49,875 nucleotides of DNA, from the NCBI GenBank assembly GCA_020635055.1, contig JACKAN010000019.1, forward strand, positions 1 through 49,875. The letters are read 5' to 3'. Position numbers and translations under genes: made by a program. Below, piece after piece: positions 15,373-24,260 of the stretch. This DNA is from Pseudobdellovibrionaceae bacterium (GTDB lineage Bacteria > Bdellovibrionota > Bdellovibrionia > Bdellovibrionales > UBA1609). Within the stretch, counting starts at the first letter, position 1, and each line of letters starts with the position of its first letter. Under the pieces are notes generated by a model that searched no databases, was not told the origin of the DNA, and saw only the letters and a program-made list of their open reading frames with translations.

Positions 15373-17814
15373 TTAAACGTCCAGCCCTCTAGCAAGCAAA
15401 GCATTGTCATCTATGAATTTTCTTCTTGGCTCCACTTGTTCACCCATCAATACACTAAATGTTTCGTCTGCACTCATGGCATCATCAATGGTGACTCTCA
15501 ATAAATTTCTATTTTCTGGATTTAATGTTGTATCCCAAAGTTGCTCTGGGTTCATTTCTCCCAAACCTTTATAGCGCTGAATATAGAGTCCTTTTTTACT
15601 CACTTCCATTGCATATTTATAAAATTCTACATAATCGCTAAACACATTTATTTCTGTGCCCTCTTTAACTTGTATAGGCAAATCCACCACCATTGTGATT
15701 TTCATCCAGTACTCTTTGAGCTCTGACCACTCTGAGGATTCGGCAAACTTATAGTCAAAAACACTTTTTGTTTTTAAACCGAATTTAGTAGTTTTAATTA
15801 TAAATTTTGTACACCCATACTCATCTTCTTTTTCTGTTTCTATAGCCGTTTCAGTAATTCCCTTGATGGGATTTTTCTTGGCCCACGTTTGAAACAATTG
15901 GAAAATTTGCTGAATGTTATTTTCACTTTTTAATAAATCGGTAAGTCTTTGAGACTTTTCTATATAAAATTTAAGAACATCTTTATCAAATCTACTCTCT
16001 AAGCTGTTTAATAGTTTTTCAAATCTATCAATTTGAACAATAAAGGTTTTCATTTCCTCTTCGGTAGTTCCCTCTTTAAGGTTAACTAACTCAAGTTTAC
16101 TTACGCAATTGTTAGCTAAATATTCACCAAGAGCTTTCTCATCTTTAAGGTAATTCTCATCTTTACCTTTTTTAACTTTGTAGAGTGGTGGTTGGGCAAT
16201 GTACATGTAACCGCGCTCAATAATTTGTGGCAACTGTCTGTAAAAGAAGGTCAGAAGAAGGGTGCGTATATGTGAACCATCCACATCAGCATCCGTCATA
16301 ATAATAATTTTATGATAGCGTGTTTTTTCTATATCGACGTTGTCTTTGCCTATCCCAGCACCAATGGCGGAAATTAATGTTTTTATTTCTTCATTGGAAA
16401 GCATTTTATCAAATCTTGCTTTTTCTACATTTAAAATTTTTCCACGCAATGGCAACACGGCTTGTGTTTTTCTGTCACGAGCTTGTTTAGCAGAACCACC
16501 CGCCGAATCTCCCTCAACCAAATACAATTCACACAATGCAGGATCTCTTTCTTGACAGTCCGCCATTTTACCAGGTAGGGAGCCACTATCTAAAGCGGTT
16601 TTTCTTCTAGCTAAATCTCTTGCTTTTCTCGCTGCTAATCGGGCGCTGGCGGCATCTACACATTTGCCAATAATACTTTTTGCTGGATTGGGATTTCTAT
16701 CAAACCAATCTGAAAGTTTTTCATTAACTAAACTTTCAACAACTCCTTTGACTTCACTGTTGCCAAGTTTTGTTTTTGTCTGGCCCTCAAACTGTGGCTC
16801 CATTATTTTTACCGATATAACGGCAGCCAAGCCTTCGCGAATATCATCACCATCTAAATTTCCACCTAAATTTTTTAATAAATTTTGGGTTCCAGCATAC
16901 GAATTGGTTGATCGAGTTAAGGCTCCGCGAAAACCAATTAAGTGAGTCCCACCCTCAATGGTGTTAATGTTGTTGCAATAAGTGTAGATGGATTCCGAAT
17001 AGGAATCGTTCCATTGCATTGCGATTTCGACTTCTATATTGTCTTTTTCACCCTTAAATAAAATTACATCGTTATGAATTTTTTTCTTTGCTTCATTGAG
17101 GTGTTTAACAAACTCTGCAATACCATCTGAATATTGAAAATCTTGCTTTTTATTGGTCCTTTCGTCTTCTAATTGAATGTGCAAACCAGCATTTAAAAAT
17201 GCTAATTCTCTAAAACGAGTAGCTAAGGTGCTAAATTCAAAATGAATAGTCTCATCTTTAAAAATTTCTCTGTCTGGTTTGAATGTAACTTTTGTTCCCG
17301 ATTTAGAAGTGTCTCCTATTTTTTCAACAGAAGCTAGGGGCACTCCTTTTTCGTAGGATTGCTTCCAAATATGTCCCTCTCGTTTAACTTCCACAATACA
17401 TCGGCTAGATAAAGCATTTACTACCGATGCGCCTACGCCATGAAGACCCCCAGAGACTTTATAAGAATCACTATTAAATTTTCCACCTGCATGCAAAACG
17501 GTCATTACCACTTCCAAGGCAGATTTATTCATTTTTGCATGTTTGTTTACAGGGATTCCGCGACCATCATCTTCAATGGTAATGGAGCCATCAGCATGAA
17601 TTGTGATTTTTACTGTCTTGCAAAAACCTGCAAGAGCTTCGTCCACAGAGTTATCAACAACTTCATAAACAAGATGGTGGTAGCCTCTTGTTGAGGTATC
17701 ACCGATATACATACCGGGTCTTTTGCGAACAGCTTCTAAGCCTTCTAGTACTTGTATGGAACCAGAGTCATAATTTGAGCCACTCGATGGTGTTACCAAT
17801 TGATCATTCGCCAT
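15373..17814 (-). CDS. gyrB: DNA gyrase subunit B
   Basis: GyrB supplies the ATPase of gyrase. Visible features are the GHKL ATP-binding motif (VDNSVDEALAG), the GGLHGVGASVVNALS lid region, the TOPRIM block (LVEGDSAGGSAKQARDRKTQAVLPLRG) and DADVDGSHIRTLLLTFF. At 813 residues it is of the long E. coli type: an insert of about 170 residues (roughly 570-735) splits the TOPRIM region before LYIQRYKGLGEMNPEQLW. This insert is typical of Proteobacteria-like lineages and is one clue to the organism. The gene overlaps recF by 11 bases and is followed 8 bases later by gyrA. Confidence 0.98.
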   Translation of the reverse strand: MANDQLVTPSSGSNYDSGSIQVLEGLEAVRKRPGMYIGDTSTRGYHHLVYEVVDNSVDEALAGFCKTVKITIHADGSITIEDDGRGIPVNKHAKMNKSALEVVMTVLHAGGKFNSDSYKVSGGLHGVGASVVNALSSRCIVEVKREGHIWKQSYEKGVPLASVEKIGDTSKSGTKVTFKPDREIFKDETIHFEFSTLATRFRELAFLNAGLHIQLEDERTNKKQDFQYSDGIAEFVKHLNEAKKKIHNDVILFKGEKDNIEVEIAMQWNDSYSESIYTYCNNINTIEGGTHLIGFRGALTRSTNSYAGTQNLLKNLGGNLDGDDIREGLAAVISVKIMEPQFEGQTKTKLGNSEVKGVVESLVNEKLSDWFDRNPNPAKSIIGKCVDAASARLAARKARDLARRKTALDSGSLPGKMADCQERDPALCELYLVEGDSAGGSAKQARDRKTQAVLPLRGKILNVEKARFDKMLSNEEIKTLISAIGAGIGKDNVDIEKTRYHKIIIMTDADVDGSHIRTLLLTFFYRQLPQIIERGYMYIAQPPLYKVKKGKDENYLKDEKALGEYLANNCVSKLELVNLKEGTTEEEMKTFIVQIDRFEKLLNSLESRFDKDVLKFYIEKSQRLTDLLKSENNIQQIFQLFQTWAKKNPIKGITETAIETEKEDEYGCTKFIIKTTKFGLKTKSVFDYKFAESSEWSELKEYWMKITMVVDLPIQVKEGTEINVFSDYVEFYKYAMEVSKKGLYIQRYKGLGEMNPEQLWDTTLNPENRNLLRVTIDDAMSADETFSVLMGEQVEPRRKFIDDNALLARGLDV

Positions 17815-18937
17815 TTTTAATTATATCTCCCTGGTTAACTTTATACACAGTTAACTTTTCACTTCCAAAAGCTATTGGAAACTCAAGATCCGTTGTTGTT
17901 AGTAAGATCTGAGTATCTAATTGTTTTAAATAACTTATCAGTAGATTCCTTTTTGTAGGATCTAATTCTGATAAAACATCATCTAAAAGCAACAAGGGAT
18001 AGCTTTTGTGAACCCTACAATGATACATCATTTGTGCCATCTTAAAAGCTAAAATTAGAGTTCTTTGCTGTCCTTGTGAACAATAATATTTAGCATCGAG
18101 TTGATCAAAAAGGAACTGAATATCATGCCGTTGTGGTCCAAACAAAGTCATTCCTGAGTCTTTCTCTGCTGAGAGTAGCTCTCTCTGTCTATTAAGCAGT
18201 GCATAATAAACTTCTTTGTCTCCAAATTGAAGGGCCGATTGAGAGGATATTATGTAATCCACGGACACTTTTGTGTTGGGAATATCAAGAATAAACTGAG
18301 TGGCTGTACAAAAATCATTTTCAATATTTTTAAGAGCAGAAATTCGTTCCGTAGTCACTTTTGCTGCAAGTGGTAAAAAACTTTGATCTAAACTTGTAAG
18401 AACATCACTAAACTCCGACTCTAATATTTTTTCTGCAAGTCGATTTTTTAAGAGTTTGTTTCTGTTTCTTAAACAATTATTAAAATCAGCCAATAAACCA
18501 CTATTTTTGGGATTGTGAGAAATTAATAGCTCGTCTACAAGATTTCTTCGCAGCTCTGGGCCTTCTTTTATTGCTGAAAGGCTTTCTGGGCTAAACAACA
18601 CTACAGGAAAACGGGCTTGTATTTTTGGTGCTGATACACGTTTGTTATTTAAATATACGCTTTTTTTATTATTATTTATTTCACATTTAAGTGACTCTTT
18701 GAGTTGGTTGTGAATTATGTTTAACTCAATAAAAGCTTGATGAGTTCCTTTTTTAACAAAAAGATCAGGCTTGCCAGGTCGAAAAGATTTTCCAGTAATG
18801 GCTAAATAAACGGCTTCAATAATATTCGTTTTGCCTTGACCATTATCACCAATAAAAAGTGTCACATTAGAATCAAATTCTATTTGTGACATTCTTATGT
18901 TTCGAAATTGATTTTGTTTTAACTTGGTAAGTTTCAC
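17804..18937 (-). CDS. recF: DNA replication/repair protein RecF
   Basis: RecF is an ABC-type ATPase that loads RecA at gaps with RecO and RecR. The 377-residue protein shows Walker A (GDNGQGKTNIIEAV) near residue 31, the ABC signature region (YYCSQGQQRTLILAFKMAQ) near residue 280, and Walker B (YPLLLLDDVLSELDPTKR) near residue 315. Length matches the family. Its position between dnaN (11-base gap) and gyrB (11-base overlap) is the classic origin-proximal order. Confidence 0.96.
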   Translation of the reverse strand: MKLTKLKQNQFRNIRMSQIEFDSNVTLFIGDNGQGKTNIIEAVYLAITGKSFRPGKPDLFVKKGTHQAFIELNIIHNQLKESLKCEINNNKKSVYLNNKRVSAPKIQARFPVVLFSPESLSAIKEGPELRRNLVDELLISHNPKNSGLLADFNNCLRNRNKLLKNRLAEKILESEFSDVLTSLDQSFLPLAAKVTTERISALKNIENDFCTATQFILDIPNTKVSVDYIISSQSALQFGDKEVYYALLNRQRELLSAEKDSGMTLFGPQRHDIQFLFDQLDAKYYCSQGQQRTLILAFKMAQMMYHCRVHKSYPLLLLDDVLSELDPTKRNLLISYLKQLDTQILLTTTDLEFPIAFGSEKLTVYKVNQGDIIKNGE

Positions 18938-18948
18938 AAATTAATATT

Positions 18949-20070
18949 CTAAATTCTCATTGGCATAATCACGCAGGTGTAATTCTTATCGTGGTGGGGG
19001 CGCATCAAACCTGGTGACAATTGATCTTTCAACTCAAAACTGACTTCTTCCTCATCCATACTGCTAAGCACATCCAGAATATATTTGGCATTAAAACCAA
19101 TTTTTAAATCTACACCGCCATAATTAATTTCAATTTCTTCATGGGCCTCGCCCAATTCAGGATTGTTGGATGTTATTTCCATTTTACCTTTCGTAATACT
19201 AAAAGTAACACCTTTGGATTTTTGATTAGAAAGCAAAGAAACTCGTTTTAAAGAAGAAAGTAATAAATCTCTGTTGAGTGAGACGTTTTCTTTTAAGTTT
19301 TGTGGAATAAGCTGTTTATAATTGGGATATTTTCCTTCAATTAAACGAATCATAAGCACCGTTTTGTCTTTTCTCACAATAAGTTGAGCTCCCTCTAAAG
19401 CCAACTCAAACTGACCTTCAACACCCTCTAGTAATTTACGAATTTCATTTAATCCTTTACGGGGGATAATCACTCCCTCGTTAAAGGCTTCGTTATTATC
19501 TTGTTCACTGCCGGAGCGACTGACCAAACTTAAACGGTGACCATCTGTGGCAACCATTTTATATGTTGGCACGCCCTGCTCAACTGAACGTTCAAAGTAT
19601 ACACCATTCAAGTGATAACGGGTTTCATCGTTGGAAACGCTATAAATTGTTTTTTCAATCATTTCAGAAAGCACAATTGCGTCTATTTTCATAAATTCTT
19701 TAGTGTTGTAAGTAGGAAAGACAGGATACTCTTCGGGACTAATACCAACAATATTAAATACAGCCTTACCCTGAGTAACAAGTAGCCAATTGTTAGTTTG
19801 TTTCTCTAAGGTGACTTCGCCATCTGGCAATTCTTTTACAATATCAAACAAACTCTTTGCATTGACCGCCACTCGACCTGGTTCGACAACTTTAACTTCA
19901 ACTTCATCGGTTAAACTCACTTCAAGATTTGTTGCAAAAACCTTTAATGTCGATTTCTCAGCGTCCATTAAAACATTTACAAGAATAGGCATTGTGTTGC
20001 GCTTTTCTACAATATTTTGTGCCTTAGCTAATAAACCTACTAAGCCCGACTTTTGAATTTTTACTTTCAT
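18949..20070 (-). CDS. dnaN: DNA polymerase III subunit beta (sliding clamp)
   Basis: The ring-shaped clamp that tethers DNA polymerase III. The 373-residue length is normal. The three-fold clamp repeat is recognisable: KVKIQKSGLVGLLAKAQNIVEKRNTMPIL at the start, YHLNGVYFE and ATDGHRLSL in the middle, and the C-terminal hydrophobic pocket sequence ending in VIMPMRI. GAGGGAAC precedes the ATG. It is the first gene of the long minus-strand unit, and its promoter must lie within or next to the candidate origin. Confidence 0.97.
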   Translation of the reverse strand: MKVKIQKSGLVGLLAKAQNIVEKRNTMPILVNVLMDAEKSTLKVFATNLEVSLTDEVEVKVVEPGRVAVNAKSLFDIVKELPDGEVTLEKQTNNWLLVTQGKAVFNIVGISPEEYPVFPTYNTKEFMKIDAIVLSEMIEKTIYSVSNDETRYHLNGVYFERSVEQGVPTYKMVATDGHRLSLVSRSGSEQDNNEAFNEGVIIPRKGLNEIRKLLEGVEGQFELALEGAQLIVRKDKTVLMIRLIEGKYPNYKQLIPQNLKENVSLNRDLLLSSLKRVSLLSNQKSKGVTFSITKGKMEITSNNPELGEAHEEIEINYGGVDLKIGFNAKYILDVLSSMDEEEVSFELKDQLSPGLMRPHHDKNYTCVIMPMRI

Positions 20071-20116
20071 AATTGTTCCCTCAATTAATAGCTATCTAGA
20101 TTAATAAATAAATAAG

Positions 20117-20128
20117 TAGTAGTAGTAG
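20117..20128 (-). promoter_or_regulatory. DnaA-trio element (four TAG/CTA triplets)
   Basis: Four consecutive TAG triplets on the plus strand read as CTACTACTACTA on the minus strand and lead straight into an AT-only tract. DnaA-trios (3'-GAT-5' repeats) bind the DnaA filament on single-stranded DNA during origin opening. A degenerate DnaA box lies only 3 bases away on the correct side. Confidence 0.7.
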
Positions 20129-20131
20129 GTC

Positions 20132-20140
20132 TGTTGAAAA
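20132..20140 (-). promoter_or_regulatory. Degenerate DnaA box adjoining the DnaA-trio
   Basis: Reads TTTTCAACA on the minus strand, 7 of 9 matches to TTATCCACA. It sits 3 bases from the triplet run, where the last box of a basal unwinding system is expected. The call rests on position as much as on sequence. Confidence 0.45.
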
Positions 20141-20182
20141 CTCCAAATTTCACCTAAGCTCCTAAATATACAGGCCTTTTGC

Positions 20183-20191
20183 TGTGGAAAA
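20183..20191 (-). promoter_or_regulatory. DnaA box (one mismatch)
   Basis: Reads TTTTCCACA on the minus strand, one mismatch to the consensus TTATCCACA. It has the same orientation as the perfect box 44 bases away. Confidence 0.6.
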
Positions 20192-20226
20192 ATACACCCT
20201 AATTGCTTTATTTGAAAAGCCCTTTC

Positions 20227-20235
20227 TGTGGATAA
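20227..20235 (-). promoter_or_regulatory. Perfect DnaA box
   Basis: TGTGGATAA on the plus strand, exactly the consensus TTATCCACA on the minus strand. It is the only perfect box I found in this intergenic region. Confidence 0.8.
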
Positions 20236-20274
20236 AAACAACTTTTACACATTTCCACCATCTTTTCCTCATAT

Positions 20275-20283
20275 TTTTCCACA
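20275..20283 (+). promoter_or_regulatory. DnaA box (one mismatch), opposite orientation
   Basis: Reads TTTTCCACA on the plus strand, one mismatch to consensus, followed at once by a partial ATCCACA (20283-20289). It faces the other boxes, close to the dnaA stop codon. Confidence 0.55.
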
Positions 20284-20291
20284 TCCACAAT

Positions 20292-21737
20292 TCACAGCCC
20301 TGTGATATTGTGGATTTTGGCTTCTATCTCCTCGATATCTCTCTTTAAATCCAAATTTTTGTTCTGTTGATCTTCAATTCTTCGCAGCGCGTTCATAACT
20401 GTAGTATGATCCCTGCCACCAAAGTTTCTACCTATATCTACATAAGATTTATCCAAGTGTTTTTTAATAAAATACATGGCGACTTGTCTGGCGGTGACAA
20501 TTGACTTGGTGCGGCTCTTACTGTTGAGATCATTCAATTTAATTTTAAAATGCTCTGCGCTAATTTTTTTAATTTCATCGGTAGTGATGGTGACAGTTTC
20601 GTCGTGAACAGCCAAAACTTTTTTTACCAAATCGAGGCTTATGCTCAGACCTTGAAGTTCAGAAAACATTTTAACTTTATTTAAATTTCCCTCTAATTCA
20701 CGAATCGACCTTTTAGAAATACGCGCTATGTAACTTACAACTTCATTGGGCAAACGAATACCGCGTCTTTCTGCTTTGTATTTTAAAATAGCTACCCGGG
20801 TTTCTATGTCTGGCATTTGAATATCGGCGATAAGTCCCCATTCTAAACGTGTGCGGATTCGGTCTTCCAGGCCGATAATATCTTTCGGCATCCTATCACT
20901 GGCGACCACGACTTGCTGACCATTGTCAAAAAACTCATTCAAAGTATAAAAGAACTCTTCTTGAACCGCCTGTCCTCGACCAAGAATTTGGACATCATCT
21001 ATTAGCAAAACATCACAGTTGTGGCGGTATTTTTTGCGAAATTTATCCATTTCATTGCGACGAATACTGGAAATACACTCATTTAAAAATTTTTCAGCAG
21101 ATAGGTAACTGATTTTTAGATGTGGGAAGTTATCACGAATGTAATTACCAACAGCATTCAGTAGGTGAGTTTTCCCCATGCCCGTTGGGCCACAAATAAA
21201 TAGGGGGTTGTAGTTATCTGCCCCTGGATTTTTAGATATATTATAGGACGCCGCATGAGCAAATTCGTTGTTTCGACCCACAACAAATGTAGAAAATGTA
21301 TATTCCACATTTAAAGCGTCTCTGTTTTTATGGATATTATTTGCTTGAATAACCAAATCTTTTTTTTGAGACCATTTTTCATTTTCGACGACAGGTTTTT
21401 CAATAGCACCGGGGGCATTTAATAACTCGCCCTGCTTATCTGCAGAAGGGCCCTCCTCGTTATTGCCAGTCACCACTAACTCCAACTCAAAACGACCTTC
21501 TACTTTTGCACTGATTTCGGCGGTTATTAATTCTAATAAGTTCTCTGATATCCAATACTTATGTAATTCTGTTGGAACCCCTAAACGAAATCTTTTGCCA
21601 CTTACAGGGTCTTCTTCTACTTGTATTAAACTGGTAGGGTTAAACCACATTTGAAGAGGCATATTTTTAGAATTCTTCATTTTTACTGAAGTTTTTATAT
21701 TGTTCCAAAAATCTGCACTGACCATAGAGTTCCCCAC
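20292..21737 (-). CDS. dnaA: Chromosomal replication initiator DnaA
   Basis: DnaA binds DnaA boxes, forms a filament and opens the origin. The 481-residue protein has N-terminal domain I with a variable linker (about 95-135), the AAA+ domain with Walker A GPTGMGKT (183-190) and Walker B VLLIDDVQ (243-250), and the C-terminal helix-turn-helix with the signature GGRDHTTVMNALRRIE (from 440). The GTG start has AGGGG at good spacing. An ATG four codons in (21725) also has a good site, so the start is uncertain. A DnaA-box-like TTCCCCACA (7 of 9) covers the start region and could mediate autoregulation. Confidence 0.97.
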   Translation of the reverse strand: MGNSMVSADFWNNIKTSVKMKNSKNMPLQMWFNPTSLIQVEEDPVSGKRFRLGVPTELHKYWISENLLELITAEISAKVEGRFELELVVTGNNEEGPSADKQGELLNAPGAIEKPVVENEKWSQKKDLVIQANNIHKNRDALNVEYTFSTFVVGRNNEFAHAASYNISKNPGADNYNPLFICGPTGMGKTHLLNAVGNYIRDNFPHLKISYLSAEKFLNECISSIRRNEMDKFRKKYRHNCDVLLIDDVQILGRGQAVQEEFFYTLNEFFDNGQQVVVASDRMPKDIIGLEDRIRTRLEWGLIADIQMPDIETRVAILKYKAERRGIRLPNEVVSYIARISKRSIRELEGNLNKVKMFSELQGLSISLDLVKKVLAVHDETVTITTDEIKKISAEHFKIKLNDLNSKSRTKSIVTARQVAMYFIKKHLDKSYVDIGRNFGGRDHTTVMNALRRIEDQQNKNLDLKRDIEEIEAKIHNITGL

Positions 21738-21888
21738 ATGCCCCTAAAAAAGATACAAAGTGGAAAGTAAGTATCATGGCTCTAGAATTCTTTCAATCTC
21801 TTGACGCCAAATAAGGTCTATGATTAATTGCGGGTTCTTAATTTAACACATAAATTGACGTTATTAGTCGTCGTGATGGAGAGGGAGC
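21738..21888. promoter_or_regulatory. Divergent promoter region between dnaA and rpmH
   Basis: This 151-bp gap must hold the promoters of dnaA (minus) and of the rpmH operon (plus). TTGACG occurs at 21801 and again near 21855 on the plus strand, but neither has a well-spaced minus-10 match: TATGAT at 21819 is only 12 bases from the first. A GAGAGGGAG ribosome binding site precedes rpmH. I see no further clear DnaA box here, which favours the dnaN side as the origin. Confidence 0.45.
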
Positions 21889-22038
21889 ATGAAAAGAACA
21901 TATCAGCCCAGCCGCAAAAGAAAAAAAACAACCCATGGCTTTAGGTTGCGAATGGCAACAAAAGATGGGCGTGAAGTTTTAGCTAGAAGAAGAAGCAAGG
22001 GCAGAAAAACCCTATCGGTAACAGTGGGTGGGAAATAA
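21889..22038 (+). CDS. rpmH: Large ribosomal subunit protein bL34
   Basis: A 49-residue, strongly basic protein of the 50S subunit. The sequence MKRTYQPSRKRKK, then HGFRLRMATKDGREVLARRR and KGRKTLSV, is unmistakable for L34. GAGGGAG lies just before the ATG. It overlaps rnpA by 11 bases, the standard rpmH-rnpA arrangement next to dnaA. As usual it starts the plus-strand origin-proximal operon. Confidence 0.97.
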   Translation: MKRTYQPSRKRKKTTHGFRLRMATKDGREVLARRRSKGRKTLSVTVGGK

Positions 22039-22384
22039 ACAACAACTCGAAACCCTTAAGAGCCGTTCAGACTTTCAAAAATTGTATGAAAAAGGCCAGC
22101 GTGTATATCCAAGCCACTGGATGATAGTGAATGTTTGTAAAAACAATCAAGATCAGGTGCGCTGCGGTTGGACTTTAGCTAGATATGTTGGAACTGCGGT
22201 TACAAGAAATAGGCTCAAAAGATGGTGTCGAGAATTTTTGCGCAAGAAACTGGCGAGTACAAATGTCAGGCCCATGGACATAAATATAGTTTTTAAGCGT
22301 AAAGACAAAGAATTTTATAAGAATTTAAATCATGATGAGTTTAACAAAACTATTGATAGATTTTTTAAAAAGCTGGACAAATAA
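22028..22384 (+). CDS. rnpA: Ribonuclease P protein component
   Basis: RnpA is the protein cofactor of RNase P, which trims the 5' leader of tRNA precursors. The 118-residue protein has the family start (LKSRSDFQKLYEKGQRV) and the RNR motif region (GTAVTRNRLKRWCREFLRK, about 56-75). The GTG start lies inside the end of rpmH, indicating coupled translation. The end overlaps yidD by 53 bases. Confidence 0.95.
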   Translation: MGNKQQLETLKSRSDFQKLYEKGQRVYPSHWMIVNVCKNNQDQVRCGWTLARYVGTAVTRNRLKRWCREFLRKKLASTNVRPMDINIVFKRKDKEFYKNLNHDEFNKTIDRFFKKLDK

Positions 22385-22619
22385 AATTGCACTTTTAGTT
22401 TTAAAAATTTATCGCTTTTTTATCTCACCCTTTACGGGTGGTCAGTGTCGATTCGAACCAAGCTGTTCGGTCTATGCCGAGAATGCGTTTCATGTCCATA
22501 GCCCATTATTTGCTTTTTATCTAACGATTAAAAGATTGGCGAGATGTCATCCTTGGGGTGGACAAGGTTATGACCCCGTACCAAAAACATTTAGAAAGGA
22601 AACAGAAAATGGCCACTAA
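22332..22619 (+). CDS. yidD: Membrane protein insertion efficiency factor YidD
   Basis: YidD is a small inner-membrane-associated protein that helps YidC-dependent insertion. The 95-residue protein contains the hallmark FISPFTGGQCRFEPSCSVYAENAF, with its conserved cysteines, and HPWGGQGYDPVP. An amphipathic N-terminal helix precedes it. The first 17 codons lie within rnpA and the last few overlap yidC, making a tightly coupled rpmH-rnpA-yidD-yidC cluster. Confidence 0.95.
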   Translation: MMSLTKLLIDFLKSWTNKIALLVLKIYRFFISPFTGGQCRFEPSCSVYAENAFHVHSPLFAFYLTIKRLARCHPWGGQGYDPVPKTFRKETENGH

Positions 22620-24243
22620 CCAAGGGCAGAATCAAAGCTTTTTAGATTCAAAAACGATCATTGCTGTCGTTCTGGTAGGTCTTTGTTGGGTGGGTTGGCA
22701 AATGCATTTGCAGAAAAAATACCCTAATTTATATAAAGAAAACAGTGTCAACAATGTAGAAGCTACAACAACAGGCACAGAGACTGCGAAAAAAACCAAA
22801 GAAAAGTCTCTAGATGCAAACAAAGTGGAAAATCCAGAGATTTCATCTAAAAATGACGAAATTGCCGAAAATAATAAGAATTTTACTAGCGAACACTTTG
22901 AAGACAATATTTGGTCTTTTGATATTACTTCAGAGGGCATGGGACTACGAAATATCGAATTAAAAGACTACTCGGGTAGAGACGGTAAAAATATGATTAT
23001 TGGATCTACTCAAGAGGGAATACCTTTTGCCACAAATATTGTAGGCAAACAGAGCCCACTTTATTTTGAAATAAAAAAAGTTTCCGACAACGAATTTGTT
23101 GGAAGAGCCACACAGGGCAAGGCCTCTATTGAAAAAAGAATTTTAATTAACTCACAGGAACATGTAATTGAGACCAAGTTGATGGTTACAGGTCTTAGTG
23201 ACGAAATGAGCTTCTCAGGTTTAACGACTTTCTTGGGTGAGAAATTAACAAAAAAAGATTCTGGAATACCCTTTTTGCCAAGTTTCGAAAGACAAGAGGT
23301 CTTTGTTCTGCATGATGAAACTAGTGACAGGATGTTATTTCATGAGAAAGATGATTCAAAAGTGTTCCAAAAAGTTAAACTTGTAGCAGTGAGCACTCAA
23401 TATTTTGCACAAGCCATTTTAGATAATTCAGACATTATGCCAGAAGTAAAAGCAGAACTAAACAATAATGAAATGTATGCCAAGGCGAGCATGATTCATT
23501 CCTTGTTAAACAGAACCAAGGATTTTAATGTAAACTATAAAGTTTTTGCTGGTCCTAAATCCTTAAAGTTACTCTCTAGTATTGATCCGACGATGAGCTC
23601 TATTGTAGACCTTGGTTTTTTTAGTGGATTGGCCAAATTAATTTTAAAAATCATGAAGTACTTTCATTCTATTTTTGGCAACTGGGGAGTGGCCATTGTT
23701 CTGCTTACTATATTGGTTAGATTTATTGTTTTGCCTTTCAACCTCATGTCTGTTCGCTCAATGAAAAAGATGCAAGCTGTTCAACCACAGATTAAAGCGT
23801 TAAGAGAAAAATATAAAGATGAACCACAAAAACTTAATCAAGAAATGATGCAGCTTTTTAAAACCAATAAGGTAAACCCAATGGGTGGATGTTTACCCAT
23901 GTTTTTACAGTTTCCAGTTTTTATAGCCTTGTATCAAATGTTGGGACAAAGTATAGAACTGTATCAAGCACCGTTTGTATTCTGGATAAAAGATTTAAGC
24001 TTAAAAGACCCCTATTATGTGTTGCCAGTACTTATGGGAATCACAATGTTTATACAACAAAAAGTGACACCATCAACTATGGACCCAGCCCAACAAAAAA
24101 TATTTATGTTTATGCCAATAATTTTTTCGCTGTTCATGATCACTCTACCTAGCGGACTAACTCTTTATATTTTAGTTAGTGCACTTTTTGCAGTTATTCA
24201 GCAGGTAATAGTTATGAGAGACAGCAAACCACTGACAGCTTAA
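22609..24243 (+). CDS. yidC: Membrane protein insertase YidC
   Basis: YidC inserts and folds inner-membrane proteins, including ATP synthase subunits. I place the start at the ATG at 22609, which has AAGGAAA upstream and gives 544 residues; the open frame extends to 22558 but lies inside yidD. Features in order: N-terminal signal anchor (about 17-35), an acidic linker, a large periplasmic domain (about 100-330) and the conserved insertase core from about residue 350 (FGNWGVAIVLLTILVRFIVLPF, MKKMQAVQPQIKALREKYKD, NPMGGCLPMFLQFPVFIALYQML). The large periplasmic domain shows a Gram-negative cell. Confidence 0.97.
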   Translation: MATNQGQNQSFLDSKTIIAVVLVGLCWVGWQMHLQKKYPNLYKENSVNNVEATTTGTETAKKTKEKSLDANKVENPEISSKNDEIAENNKNFTSEHFEDNIWSFDITSEGMGLRNIELKDYSGRDGKNMIIGSTQEGIPFATNIVGKQSPLYFEIKKVSDNEFVGRATQGKASIEKRILINSQEHVIETKLMVTGLSDEMSFSGLTTFLGEKLTKKDSGIPFLPSFERQEVFVLHDETSDRMLFHEKDDSKVFQKVKLVAVSTQYFAQAILDNSDIMPEVKAELNNNEMYAKASMIHSLLNRTKDFNVNYKVFAGPKSLKLLSSIDPTMSSIVDLGFFSGLAKLILKIMKYFHSIFGNWGVAIVLLTILVRFIVLPFNLMSVRSMKKMQAVQPQIKALREKYKDEPQKLNQEMMQLFKTNKVNPMGGCLPMFLQFPVFIALYQMLGQSIELYQAPFVFWIKDLSLKDPYYVLPVLMGITMFIQQKVTPSTMDPAQQKIFMFMPIIFSLFMITLPSGLTLYILVSALFAVIQQVIVMRDSKPLTA

Positions 24244-24260
24244 TTAGCGAGGAGAAAATA

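Larger units (their letters stand above)
20071..20291. other. Candidate replication origin (oriC) between dnaN and dnaA
   Basis: This 221-bp gap has the layout of a bacterial origin. On the minus strand, several DnaA-box-like sites (20275-20283, 20227-20235, 20183-20191, 20132-20140) are followed by a CTA-triplet run (20117-20128) and then an AT-only tract (about 20099-20115). This is the box, triplet and AT-rich order of the basal unwinding system described for B. subtilis. Genes on both sides point away from it. Its place between dnaA and dnaN adds support. The exact unwinding point is inferred. Confidence 0.8.

Noticed and set aside
21738..21888. dnaA-rpmH gap as the origin
   Set aside because: It lacks a DnaA-box cluster and triplet run, both present on the other side of dnaA.
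22558..22608. Upstream extension of yidC
   Set aside because: It lies inside yidD and lacks a ribosome binding site, while ATG 22609 has one.
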